Shown one piece after another: positions 8,371 to 20,294 of a stretch of DNA of 64,000 nucleotides (within the stretch, counting starts at the first letter, position 1; the number at the start of each line of letters is the position of its first letter). Made by a program: the position numbers and the translations under genes. The DNA lies in the NCBI GenBank assembly GCA_029953675.1, contig JAMWBK010000008.1, forward strand, positions 1,521,001 through 1,585,000, written 5' to 3'. The notes beneath the pieces are model-generated. The model did not search any database, was not told where the DNA came from, and worked only from the letters and a program-made list of their open reading frames with translations. The stretch comes from Rhodosorus marinus. Its lineage: Eukaryota > Rhodophyta > Stylonematophyceae > Stylonematales > Stylonemataceae.

Positions 8371-11300
8371 TCAGGACATGAGCACTTCTATTCGGATTGT
8401 CTTCGCGCTGACGTCACTAGGAAGCTGGAGGATGCCCGCGAAGTTCACAAGGACTCTCGCGTAGGCCTTAATTTCTGCCCGAACCTCAGCTCCTCCCTGA
8501 GCACGGCTTCGCCTGCGCTCACTTGAGTACATCTCTGCCAAGCACTCCATTGCTGCTACCAGAATGTCTCCAATCCTGGGGTAAGGTCGTTTTGCAAAAA
8601 AAGAAAACCAGTGAGCCAAACGCTGGTTTCACCAAAAGCAAGTCTATTAAAGGTAGGGCCCGGTTACCTATCTGTTACGTCCTCGTTCAGGTCTCTGCTT
8701 CCATCCTTCCACTCGACCGCCTTCTGTATGAGTTGGTCATCCCTGGTAGGAAGGATGTTCAACTGCTTTATCGTTTCCCATGCCTGTGAGAACTTCCCGT
8801 CCTCCTTAAGGTTGAAAAACTTGTAGAGGCTCAGTAGGGTAGAAAAAGATCTCTCCAGTTTTGCGTCGCGAATAATTCCCGACGAGTTCTGAACCGTGCG
8901 CTTGTGGTCCTCCGCCCGCCGAAGGATCTTTCTCTTCCCATCGTTGTTTGGTCCCAGCAACTGGGCGGATAGTACGTGCAAGAGGATGCTCGTGACTCGC
9001 TCTTCCTCACCGCAGAGAGAATACAGAGCAAGAGCAGCGTCCCTGTCACCATTGTTCTCAGCCGCTTCGGCCGCAGAAGCAATGAGGAGGTTCTTCGCCT
9101 CCAGGGGTTCGCCACTGTACTGCCAAAGCTCGTCCAGAGCACCCTTTCCCTGAGCGTCAGGCTTCGTGCTGCCGACGATCGCGTCGTACTCGCCAGTATC
9201 CAGCATCAACATTCGCAGGAGCGAATGTCTCAGAATGGAATCTCGGAATACAAACATATACATGGCAGCCTCCCTCGGGTAAGGACGGGAAAACTCTTTA
9301 ACGTATCTGCCGTGAGCAAAAGCAGAATTGGAGACGAACGCATCAGGCTTCCAGTGCGTTTGCAGTCTCCATGAAAACCTTGAAGAGCTGACAAAGATTG
9401 TCACTCACTCACCTCCAGATCAGTTCCGGGAGAGTGTCCAGTCTTGGAGATTCCTTCTCGTCCAGAGGAGCTTCGCCAGCCTCTACGAGGCCGTAGTAGT
9501 ACATAGCCAATGCCAAGTGAGCCGTATCAGACAAGTCTGCGCTCGAAGATCGGCTCATGTATTCTAATGCCGCCTTGTACTGGCAACTAAGGAGAAGGAC
9601 GTGAACATACTGGAAACTCCTAAAAGATGAGACAGAGTTCAAAAACGAATTAGGCCATGACTCGCACACCATCGTTGGTATTCACATCTGTCGAGCGACC
9701 AAGACGTACCTGTCTCCTTTAGGATCGAAATGGGCAGAACCGAAAGATAGGACTTCCTCCTGAACTTTTTTGAGCAGCAGACGCTTTCCAGTGTTTGAGG
9801 AGGCACCAGATGCGCTGGAGTCTTCTCGTACAAGACTTAGACGAAGCCAAAGATAGTCCTCAATGGAATTGAAAAGCAGGTGGTAGTCATCTTCAACCAG
9901 TGACATGGTGTCATCCCCAGAGGCGTCCATCCGAGCGATAAGGACGTAGCAGACGCGCCGGAACGGGTCGCTGCCCCTTCGGACCTTAAGACAAAACGGA
10001 TTTATTCATATTCTCAGATTGGTGTTCGAGGTGTACATGCTCTTCCGTTCACAACGGAGCAGTTTTGGCTCTATCGAAATCAAACAGGGCTGACAGTAAA
10101 CAACTTACCAGGACGGTGTACTCCTGCACAAGCTTCCCCAGTGAACCGCTAGGTACTGTACGGCTATCACCGCTGTTAACGTACTGTCGGATGTAGTGGT
10201 GAAACAGGCCTCCTTCACCTTCGATTTGCTGCAATGGGTCGTCGTCGGCACAATGGAGTACACCCAAAATTGCTTCAGACATCAAGCTTGGCAACCGCAG
10301 CCGATGACTACTCTATCCGTAGTATTCTCTAACATCCGTGATGTGTTTTCCCGCCTTACCTCTTTCGCCTGTTCAGCCAGGTCAGCAGCTGCATCGGGGA
10401 ACCCACAGCGCATGAGGTAGTAAATCTGCGGCCAAAGCGGGAGTCCATTTACAGTTGGTCCGCCCTCGAGGATGTGCGGGATTCCTCTCTCAAAAATAAC
10501 ATTTAAATAAGCACGCACATCTCCTAGGATGCTGGGATCTCCTCCTCGACGGGCAACGAGTGGAGCTGCGGCAATCGCTCCTCTTAGTTTTTTTTCAAGA
10601 AACAGACCGCAAAGGTACCTCAGTACCCCGGTGATTGCCATTTCAGTGCTTGAAGGGGTGCCCTCTGCTAGCGAAGCAGAGTTTGAGTCCTGGCCGAGTT
10701 AGGAGTAAGTTAGTAGTCCAACCTACTTTGGTGACCAACACATTGGTGAAGTAGATACCTCATGCGCGATGCCTTTGAGGACTCGAAAGCATTCTTCAAC
10801 TTGAAAGCCGCGTTTTTCTTCTACCGTAATCTTCTCAAACTCGTTTGCAACTTTGAAACGACGCGTTGATGGAGTTCTTCTCGACTGAAGGATGCTCTTG
10901 ACTACTTCCGAATAAAGAACATCCACCCTTGCTCTTCGGGCGGAAGATGAAGCGGATCTGAGAGCACAAACGCAGAAAGCAGATGTGAATCGACTGTGAA
11001 AAAATTGTGTCAAATCGAGCTATGGCAAGAGTCCGTTTGACTGAGGAAAGGTACCTCGGTTGTGGTGCGACGCGGAAAGGACTTGCAAAGAATATCGAGG
11101 ACGATTTTTCAGTTGGTGGCTCTTCGACAATTGCCTGCGGTCTTTTGAGGGCCAGGAGCTCCTTCTTCTTCAATTCCCAATCAGAATCCATCGCCAGCGC
11201 GTCTGCTTCTCTTGATTCACGGAGAACGCGCTCGCGGTTTTCTTCCATCGCGCCGAGTATGAGCATTTCGTGCTGAGCGAGAAGACAGAGATGAGCAGAT

Positions 11301-11869
11301 GAGATTTTCAACCTTGGAGACGTTTCCGTTTTCCTAGAGCTGTGCTGGAGACGCCTGATTTCTTGTCTGAGAACACGCTCAGCCTTGACCTTGGAGAGTA
11401 CCTCCACCAGTAGTCTCCTCAACGGGACTCCTGCTGTTTACTGTGTTTTGCCCTTTTTTTCCCTACCTCGTGACGCACAAACGCGTCGATATTGGTTTCA
11501 TCAAAGCTTTCATAGGGCTCAAGCCGATCCAGAAGAGCAACAGACTGCAAGGACCTCTCCAGTTTATCCGTTTCGAACCCATACTCTGCGAGGAGCCTCA
11601 CAGCACTTTCTCCAGCGACCTAAAGTGCAACAACTCGCAACGTTTCAGATCCAAGAACCATCGGAAAAGCTAAAAGCTAGACAAAGCCGGCGCAGAAAAA
11701 GGGTGAACTTTCTCACCCCCGCAGCGCCACTTTTCGAACTCAAAACTCGCCGAGATTCCTGATCGATCTGGTCCAGCTGCCTCTCAAGCCTGGGAATCTG
11801 ACTCCGCCCAAGGACACTTGCATTCAGCCCCTGCGATCTCGCAAGGACGTCAGTGAAATCCATTTCCAT
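8371..11869 (-). CDS. NUP93: Nucleoporin NUP93/NIC96
   Basis: This is a scaffold protein of the nuclear pore inner ring, where it links NUP205/188, NUP155 and the central channel nucleoporins. The ATG at 11869 starts MEMDFTDVLARSQGL. At least nine coding blocks separated by short introns follow: a coiled-coil N-terminal part (QIPRLERQLDQIDQES), the QHEMLILGAMEENRERV segment, then the alpha-solenoid with LPLWPQIYYLMRCGFPDAA, EDYLWLRLSLV, FQYVHVLLLSCQYKAALEYM, HLALAMYYYGLV and GEPLEAKNLLIASAAEAAE. It ends KTIRIEVLMS with a stop at 8371. Order and approximate total length (around 800 residues) fit the family. Several exon joins, especially near 11400-11470 and 8620-8680, are not resolved. It is transcribed away from the RFT1 pair. 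Confidence 0.9.
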
Positions 11870-13286
11870 TGCGCTGTTTTAAAGAATACTAATCAAATCT
11901 GTTATTCTTCCATCTTGTTTCAGTCGCCTTGGTTCCAACTTGTCTTCTCAGTACTACCGCAAGCTCATGCTCACATCACCGTTCCCGTCCCCACCGAACG
12001 TGTGGGGATAAGAGCTGGGATGGTGGAGGTAGGTGAACAGTATTGATCCATGGTTTCAAGCTATCTAAACAGACCTGATGATGTGTAATGTTTCTAGGAC
12101 AGACTAGATGGGACTCTTTGTTCAGACGAAAAGCTTTGACAATGAAAAACGGGGAAGGATAAAGGCACTGCAAGCGAAGTGCCTTGAAGAGTGAATGTCG
12201 GATCGCGCTCCGTTCAGGCTTCTGCTCAGACTGACCGCTTGTTCAGATGTGGACCCCAACGTCGTCTTTGAAATGATCCTGTGTGCGTGTTTCGTAGGAG
12301 GCCAACGAAAGATGGGGTTTCTCTCTGCTGAGCCAATTACCCTTCTGCAGCTTTTCGGTCGGATCTACTGACGACTCGTCCTCGAAAAAAAGGCTGTTGG
12401 ATGGGTACTGATCGCGTGAAGCAGCGGAATTGACTGCAGAAGTCAGCTGTTCTGTCATGTTTCACCGACGTGAATGTACCGGCGCACGAGTTGGCAGAGG
12501 TCTGATGCGGAGTCAGTGTCAAGGAGTGCCCAGCCCAGACCTGGAAAAGGTAGCGGGGTTATCGGGGGTATCGGGGGCCTGCAACGGGGAATTTTCAAAA
12601 TTCCGATCTTCAACTACCACGTCCAGCTCTCTTCCCATCCAATTATTCTACAGAGCGAGATAGTCGTTGCCTAGGACACCACAGCAAGCAGAATGCTCTC
12701 AATCCGCCAAGTATTGTTGTTGCTCACCACGGACTGGGGGGCGGGGAGGGAAGGGGGGTAGTAGAGAGAGTGCAATCCTCTGGGAGCACTCGGGTGAACC
12801 AATTTCAACGTTCGAACCCCAAAGCTCCCACCCCAACTCGCTCTCACCTCAAAAATGTCTCACAATAAATTTCACTTAACAAAGATAGTCAGTCAACTAC
12901 AATAGTAATATTTTAATCATATGCGTATTCAGTCAATAAAATACATATTTTATTCGTAAATAGAGTTCTATATAGACTGACTTGAAATTTGTTTTAGAGA
13001 TTCGTTGTTGACGTTCTTTTCTTGATCGAGTGTTTCACGTCAAGCGTGGTTGATTGGAAACTCTTCGTTATTGTGGGGAAGCGATTCACGTCAGGAGATA
13101 TGACAGAGGACGCGTTCTGTTTTGGCCATTTGGTGAATGGGAGAACAAAATCTGTCCGGATGGATAGAAGGTGAGTTACGTCGGAGGTGATGACGTAGGA
13201 CGTGATGGCGTTGGAAGTTGTTTTGGTTTTGAGGTAGTTGAGGAGAGATTTTGGAGGGAGAGAGTGGGGGGGGGGGGGGGAGGAGG
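11870..13286. other. Intergenic region between NUP93 and the RFT1 pair
   Basis: This holds a weak minus-strand ORF (12243-12458), an AT-rich stretch (12890-13000) and ACGTCA-type words at 13036, 13087, 13177 and 13191, which could be promoter sites of the plus-strand ORF pair. It ends in a run of 15 G just before the first ATG. Confidence 0.4.
12243..12458 (-). CDS. Doubtful small ORF or first exon
   Basis: A 71-codon ORF starting MTEQLTSAVNSAASRDQYPS with no recognised relatives. Composition is coding-like at its start, and a GTAATT follows TEKLQK, so it might be a first exon of a longer gene. No continuation could be established. Confidence 0.22.
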   Translation of the reverse strand: MTEQLTSAVNSAASRDQYPSNSLFFEDESSVDPTEKLQKGNWLSREKPHLSLASYETRTQDHFKDDVGVHI

Positions 13287-13598
13287 ATGGGGACTTTTAT
13301 GAAGAAGCTTTGGGCGGATTCGAAGAGTTTGGTAATCAGGGAGCTGAAATTCTACAAGGGAAAACTTGACGATTTCCATAAGGATCCGGAGAAGTGGATT
13401 GTTCCAAAGTCCTTGCGAGGATTTGGGTTTGATTATCACTGGATAGAGAGGAAGTACGCCGAAAACAAAACGGGCGAGAAGACGTCGAGAACGATTAAGG
13501 GGCTTAAGGATCAGGAGACCCAAGAAGCCCTTGGATCGTTTTATACCGCTGAGAAGAATCGTCCAAAGTTCTACAAGTTTAACCGAAAGAGGAAATGA
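13287..13598 (+). CDS. Small basic protein overlapping RFT1 by ATGA
   Basis: A 103-residue intronless ORF begins MGTFMKKLWADSKSLVI, contains FHKDPEKWIVPKSLRGFGF, and ends KFYKFNRKRK. It is Lys/Arg-rich without a signal peptide or membrane segment. I do not recognise the family; a small mitochondrial or ribosome-associated protein would be possible but nothing proves it. The stop TGA shares the bases ATGA with the start of RFT1. The RFT1 Met aligns with the known N-terminus of that family, so the two are separate proteins, suggesting a dicistronic transcript. The start was taken as the first ATG; seven bases upstream is a run of 15 G. Confidence 0.62.
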   Translation: MGTFMKKLWADSKSLVIRELKFYKGKLDDFHKDPEKWIVPKSLRGFGFDYHWIERKYAENKTGEKTSRTIKGLKDQETQEALGSFYTAEKNRPKFYKFNRKRK

Positions 13599-15672
13599 GC
13601 GAGCAGGTGATTGAGAGCGCGGCAAAGGGCCTCGGATCCTCAGTCGCGCTCCAGATCGCTTCTAAGCTCGTGACCTTCGGAATGAGAGTGATTATTATAA
13701 GGCTGCTGGGACCTCAGCTCTTTGCGTTTTCCGAGGTGTGCAGTGCTCTCCTGTCGATTGGCTGCGCGGTGTCCCGCGGGAGCTTGAAGCGTCGTACGGT
13801 ACCTGAATCCAGCCCCGTTCAATTCCTCGTAGGTCCAGATGTCGCTGATGATCTCGTTAGTTCTACTTCCAGCCAGAGAGGGTCTCCGCAGGATTGCCAT
13901 ACGAGAAGAGACTGATCTTCAATCGCGTCTGCTCGCGACAAGCGGAACGTTTCTCTCCGTCCTGCTGGCGCTTTTCACTGCAATTTTCAACTCCTTTTTC
14001 TACAAGGACGTACAATCAACTGCGATGGTAAACATCGTTGAAATTCGTAGCACGATGCGAAACACATCGACTTGCTGAATTTGCCGAGACTGCGTCAGGT
14101 TCTCTCCAGTGTAGCTGCCGCCGTTGAGAGTTTTTCAGAACCCGCGGTGGTGAATGCAACTCGGAGGGAATTGTACAAGGCAATATCCACTATACGAGCA
14201 GTTGCCCTGATCAGCAGTAGTGCGGTTGGAGTGGTATCGGTCTACATGCTACCTCAATCCCAAGGAGTCTACTCGATCATTCTCTCCAATTTGACGTATG
14301 GACGAAGAGCAAACCTTAATTACAGGCGAGGCCTTATGTCTCATTTCTCTCAAAACCAATGCTCTTCTTTAGACACGCCCTCGTACTCGTCGTCGGCCTA
14401 ACCAGCACCAGCGGGGGCGTCTCAGACGTGTTTAGTATCGGCATACCAAACTCTGAAGTGATTCGGCTTGCATTTGACGCAGTCGTGCAGTCCGTGATGA
14501 AGTTCGTGCTAGGTAGTCTCCAGCCAAGCTCGCACAGGCGTGCAAGACTACAGCGCGAGTTGCTGACCAGCCTTGTTTCTTGTACTAGGGAACGGGGAAG
14601 GTTTTATCCTCCTGCTTAGCTGCGACGAAACCTCCCGAGGCGCGTATAAGCTGGCAAGCAACATATCATCCCTTGCGGCTAGGTTTGTCTTTGATAGACT
14701 GGAGGAACAGAGCTTTGCTGCTTTTTCAAGGCTACAAAACGTAATGAACGCGCCGCGCACTGTTGCTTTGCCTCAAGAGCTTTTGAGTTCAGTTTCTGAG
14801 CGGACGGAGACTGTCACCTGTTTAGGACGTCCCCGCGATGGAACGCACGTTTGTCCTAGCGACTAAAACGTCTTCCATGATAGCCATGCTGTTCAGTTTC
14901 ATCGGACCAGCCTATTCGCGGCTTTTTGTGAGGATCATGTACGGTCCCGAGTGGGAAGCAGCCGGAGTTCCGTTCCTCCTGAGCTTGAGTTTTTTTTACC
15001 TTCAATTCATTTCCGTGAACGGAATTGCGGAGGGCTACTTCAATGCTGTTGCGACTTCGAAAGCCGTTCGAGGCTATTCGATGTTCACTTTCATTGTTAT
15101 GATCTTGTATATGGGTACGTGAAGGATGATGTGCCGTACGCATCTCAAGCAGTAGAAGCTCACAGACCAATGCGACTTCGTAGGATTCGGGACGGCCTTT
15201 GCTGTTTACTATGGCCCAGCTGCTATCATCCTGGCCAATGCGTTGAACATGATCTTCAGAGCGGTGTACTGTGCACGGTTCATTGCCAGATTGAATTCTA
15301 AGAAAACAGATCAAACTCGAACGGCTTTGGCCCTGCTGAAAGAGGCGACTCCCACGCTCGGGTTTTTCTTCACTATGGTCGCACTGTCCTTGCTCACGCT
15401 TGGCAGTGAGAGGCTCATGAACGACCAGGTACGCATATAATTTTGAGCTTTTCCGAAGGAGCACAAGAGAACTTCACGATTACGTTCTCAATTTCTTTTC
15501 CGAACGTGTTCTGCATCCGCTCCAGCTCAACCCGGTGCACGTGGGCTTGCATCTTCTAGCAGGGTTCGGCTCCTGTATCGTTGTGCTCGCTGCTGTATTC
15601 AGGTTTGAGAGAATTTTCGTTCAACAAGCGAGGAAAATTTTTCGCGGGGAAATGCCAGCCAAAGAAGACTAG
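13595..15672 (+). CDS. RFT1: RFT1-family oligosaccharide-lipid ER membrane protein
   Basis: A polytopic ER membrane protein required for dolichol-linked oligosaccharide assembly in N-glycosylation; whether it is itself the flippase is disputed. Exon 1 (13595-13735) gives MSEQVIESAAKGLGSSVALQ and matches the family N-terminus. After the intron, exon 2 from 13833 gives LLPAREGLRRIAIRE, the family's conserved loop. Later exons give VESFSEPAVV, EGFILLLSCDETSRGAYKL, SSLAARFVFDRLEEQSFAAF and NGIAEGYFNAVATSKAVRGY, then terminal helices to KED and stop at 15672. The intron before 14051 is either 41 or 23 nt; both restore the frame. Length is near the usual 540 residues. Confidence 0.88.
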
Positions 15673-16205
15673 CGGTTAGCTCAAAGTTTTCGCCGGACAG
15701 GTTGCCGCCTTGCACATTCAGCGTGACTATTACTACAAAGCCTTCCAAAGGATGGTAGCGAGGTACTTCAGTGTACAGGGGTTTCGAAGCAATCCCTCTA
15801 CGTTTCTCCTTAAAAAAAACTGGCTGCAGGACCGAAGATTTTTATTGCACAAGAAGCCCTCGCCAGTTGCCTAGCTTATATTCTTCAGTTGACATCGAGC
15901 GCCCAAGCGACTTGTCGAGTTTCGACAATCCGAATCGTTCGAGAACATGGTTCACAAGCGTTTCAGGTAGCTCAGAGGCTTAGTTTCTCACGAACGGTGT
16001 TCAAATTCTTCCATAGCCATCGCTCGCGCCAGCAGACCAATCGTCGTTCGCAACGCTCGACGATTGGTCCTTGCAACCCGCATCCAATCAACCGCTTCAA
16101 ACAACGACGAATGGAAGCACAAGAGTGAAGAGCCTGCCCAGGCACGGTCGGCATTTGCCTCTTGGCCTTCACGACACAGTTTGGTTTTAATAATGCCTCC
16201 AATTG
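15673..16205. other. Convergent 3' intergenic region
   Basis: RFT1 and syntaxin-5 end towards each other here. Short ORFs on both strands look accidental, and no repeat or gene is supported. Confidence 0.4.
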
Positions 16206-17525
16206 TCACACGAGGAGAACCCAGATGAACATGAAGACCAGAACCGTCGCGAATACTTTGAGAATCAAAGCTCTGTTACTGGTTAAACTGTTATAATATT
16301 GCATTAACTGCATGTGACCAGCCTGCACGTTCATTTGAGCGTCCTCTACGTTGGCGTCGATTCTTTCCACCATCTCGCCCTGTTCAGCCACCATCGTCGC
16401 GAGTTGGTTGAATATTTGACCTAGTTCTACGATCGTGCTTTCCACTTGCTGGACGGCATCAGCCCGTGCTTGCTGGTAGCCTTGATCTGGCCGTGCTTCC
16501 ATCATGGACAGGGAGAGCGCATTGTTTCGCCGCCCAGATGAGCTCCTCTCCGCCGCCCCCAAAGAGTCAGATCCGAGATCAATTGCAACCGAGTCACCGC
16601 TTGGTGCCTTTGGAGCTCCTGGTAACTGTCTCCTTCTGGGCTCTACCGGAGCCATTTTTGGGGACGGCTTCGTCGCACCCAGGAATTGAGACCGCCGATC
16701 CTGTTGAGCATGAAGCGAGTCTGTTCGCGTTTTTAAGACCTGAAAAAGGCACGGAGTGACGTTAGCAAGCTCACTCAACACAACCAACGGTTGCTGCGCT
16801 TTCCTTTTTCCCAGCGAGTGTTCTCACCTCCTTGAAATCTTGCGTCGTGCTCATCAGCTTTGTCTTCAGCTGATTGACGACATTGGATGTGTGATCCGAA
16901 ACTTGCTTGTTAGTGTTGACCTCGCGCATATGAGAAAGCTCATCCAGCTTTCCATTCAAGGTGGCAATGTCTTGCTTCACCATGAAGGTCAAATCCTGAA
17001 TTTCCTCCGTTGGGTCATCAAATAAAGTACGCCTGCGTAAATCGATGAGGATCATTAGAATCCAGAATTTCTACATGGCCTGGAGAGCAGTTGCAATTAC
17101 CTTTGAGCCAAGCTCGTCAGCTTTTCCAATTTCAGTGACGTGTTCCGAATATCCCTACCAATTGACGCAGCGAGCTGAGACCAACAGGAGGAAGCGGAAG
17201 TCAAGAGCACGCGTGTAAGAAGAAGGTCAACCTGACATTAAACGAATCCTCCTAGCATGTCAAATTTTGCCTGCTTCACTCTCACCTTTGAAAAATCGGA
17301 CTTGGCTCTTTGTCTCTTGTTGACGGCCTGGAGTAGGCAGCGAAGTAAGATTGAGGAATCTTTCTCAGTCGGTAGTGAATCCTCGATTTCAAGACGAAGG
17401 AGAATACCGAACAAATAAAGAAGAAGGAATCTTACCAACGCTGATGACGGAGCTTTCGTTGCTCGGACACTTTCAATAATAGACTGGAACTCAGAAGTCC
17501 GGTTCCTGACTGAAACTCCCGGCAT
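16206..17525 (-). CDS. STX5: Syntaxin-5 (Qa-SNARE, Sed5/SYP3 type)
   Basis: A Golgi Qa-SNARE that drives fusion in ER-Golgi and intra-Golgi traffic. The N-terminal peptide VRNRTSEFQSIIESV matches the Sed5-type binding motif for Sly1. Short exons then give NKRQRAKSDFSK, SIGRDIRNTSLKLEKLTSLA and RRTLFDDPTEEIQDLTFMVK, the diagnostic Habc order. The last exon has a Pro/Ser linker, then the SNARE motif with its central Gln in MVAEQGEMVERIDANVEDA, and a C-terminal membrane anchor (ILKVFATVLVFMFIWVLLV) directly before the stop. Start chosen at 17525, the first ATG in frame with the conserved N-peptide. Blocks lie near 17525-17432, 17340-17288, 17180-17102, 17035-16829 and 16740-16206. Confidence 0.93.
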
Positions 17526-20294
17526 CTTTCCAGAGCCGCTATATTCCTCAAAGGGAAATTCAGCCTCACAAAACCCAAACACAGACAGCCAATCTCTAAA
17601 AACAAAGCGAGAGACGCGGCCTCCCCGTCTAATCTCTCACCTGGCAAAAAAAAATCCAGGGAACGACATCTAATACCCCTCCTCCAAGAAAAAGCGTGAT
17701 CAGAAAAAACTAAAGACTCAAAACACTCCCTTCAACCATCCAAAAGCACTAAGTCTTAAACTTATCCTTTCAACATCTCTCTCTCTCTCTCGCACTCTCT
17801 CTCCACACCCTCCCAACCACTTTCGTTTCTCTAATTAAATACCCCCCCACCAGGGTATCATTCGCCACTTAAAAAAATATCGACGTCAGCAATCGCGTTC
17901 CTTTTCATGACAGCAGACACACCTCTCTTTCCCCATCTCTCAGCAAAATAAAAAAAAGAAAAAAAAACGGGGCGGGTGTGACAAAAAAAATTGCCCTCTT
18001 AGTATTTTCTAGTACAACTACTAAATTCGAAAAAAGGCAATAAAATATTTTCCTTTTATTCCTCTACTACCAATAAATCCTTTCTATGGTGGGAAACGGG
18101 CTCGGGGGGGGGCGCTGAGGGGGCAGGAACCATGCCCCCTCCCCACTCCACCCGAAAATTTGTACGCGAACCGAAGATGAGGATTAAAAATAGAGGGATC
18201 TTCCTCGATTTTGGGGCAATTTGGCCTGGGCGGCATGCCCATTAGAAAACTTATTTTGAATATTCATGATATATATAGTCCGAAATTATGTTCGTTATTA
18301 CAACTAACAATAAAATATACCAATATTTATTCGTATTATGAAGAAAAATGGATGTCCTCATTCCTCCAACTCGCCCCCGCGCTGAAAAATGAATTATTAA
18401 ACTGAAATTCATTGACAAGGATAGACCTGATCCAGAGGGCGTTGAAGACGTGCTGAAGGCGACAACTTTACTGGTAGTTTTCTGGAGGTCGGTAACCGTA
18501 ACCTCTCTGGGCAGCTACCTACTGCAGCGCAACACTGATTCTATTACGATCTATGGGGAAAGTTCAGGTTTAACCCGGCTTGCGGGGGTCCACCTACGTT
18601 CAAAAAAAAAAATAACAGGGACCAGTTGAGCTAGGGATTGTCCAACTGGTGCACATGCAGAGCTGCTATCGCAAGCTCCTCGTTCCCTTTACCAATAGTG
18701 TCCTGTGCACCTGAGCTCGCACGTCGCTCTGCTCGTTCGTCTTGGGTCATTCGTCCGGTACGTCCAAAAGCCGCGCTCACCATTGGAATGGACTTCTCGT
18801 GCTGAATTTTCAATAGACATCCTTCCCTTCCTTTGTATGCGCCTGTTAAGAATTTTCTGCGAGTCTCGCTGTGTAGCGGTTCTCGGCCCGGCTCCGGTTC
18901 AGATGCTTCCCCTCAAGGACGAGATTACTGAACACATTCAGGGCAAACCTTTGCAAGGTCTTCCGATGGATGGAAACTGCATCCGGTCGCAGCTGTAGTT
19001 CTCGAACTAGTCTAATCTGGTTTTTGCTTAATGTCTATGGAAGTTCCACCGGTTTAGCCACCGAGCGAGAATGGTGTGGGGGGGGGGGGAAGGGCATGAG
19101 AATATGGACGATCGGATTGGAATCGCCGTTATGGCTAATAGGCCAGGATGGGGCTTGGTGGCCTCAAAGTAGTTGTCGAAATCAGCACCATTCTCCAAGA
19201 GGGGTATTCCGGGTCGAAGCTGCATTACGTGAAGGCTTTAGGGATCAGATCAGATCATAGTGGTCCATGCTCGACCTAGACGCCGCTTAGTAGCGTTTTT
19301 GGATAAATGAAGGTTGTGAAGCGCGTTAACCCTGGGGGGCAGTAGTGCGGGCTCCTTAAAAAGAGGACAGGGGCTCCGAAGAAGCAGTTTTGAAGTACTT
19401 TCATGGAGGTCGAAACGGCGGGTGCCAAGGCGCCAGCTCCACTTTGGACACGTCCCAGAGCTTTCCCCCCAGCAGTTGCTTTGAGTACGAAGGTTCCCCC
19501 CTCTTCGTCCGATTGGAGCGCAATCCACAAGCCCCAGACTTTTGCATGGAGATTGTGTAGTTGCTCACGCGTGAAGGATTCTCAATGACAGTCACGACGA
19601 CTACAGGAGAGCTTTGTGGGGCTCGAGGTCAACTGTCGATCGTTTTCGAGTTGTAAGGAGTCGCATTTCGCTTATCGGAATCGCCTCGGGACACACACAG
19701 ACCTCATCGGAAACCAAGATCGAGAAGCCGTACGCAAGACTGATTGGCTGTGAAATAATCGTTCTCCTCGAGATCAATCTTTACATAACAAATAAGAAAG
19801 CACGCAACACACAAGTAAAGCGTAATCGCAACCCTTCGCCAATCGACCGAGTTGAAGATGCTTTGTACATACAAGCAAGTGAGTAAATTGATCATCAAAC
19901 AACACACCAACAACGCAAATCTCCGTCATCGCCGGTCGCTAATTACAAAAGACAAACCAACATTAGAATGTTATATAGTTAACACGACAGTTAGTACACA
20001 ATTGAAAGCCTCGCTCTCGCCACTCGACTCTCGAAAGTTGTCGTCCTTGCCCTCGAAAGTGGAAAGTACAGGCGCCAAAGTCTCTACCCAGAAAAGTCTG
20101 TCCCGTGCTGGACGATTCCTCTGCCGCCTCCACATCAGTCCACTGTGCGCTTTCGACCCACAGGCCTAGAGTCGTAGAAAGACGCCAGGTTGACTAAGCA
20201 TCACACGCCGGTAGTGGACAGACATGGTCTTGCGAACACGGCCAACAGCACCGTTTCGATGGAGGTTCCCTCAAGACAGCTTTCCAGCTGTTGC
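17526..20294. other. Intergenic region, pyrimidine-rich then decayed sequence
   Basis: A CT-rich leader lies upstream of syntaxin-5 (17690-17830). AT-rich DNA with several G runs follows. Between about 18610 and 20160 scattered coding-like fragments occur on minus (for example LENGADFDNYFEATKPHPG near 19190-19130) without start, splice or stop logic, so decayed mobile-element or gene pieces are likely. No complete gene is supported. Confidence 0.35.

Noticed and set aside
14028-14050. A 23-nt intron in RFT1 (GTAAAC...GTAG).
   Set aside because: A 41-nt alternative (donor GTACAA at 14010) also keeps the frame, so an ultra-short intron cannot be claimed.
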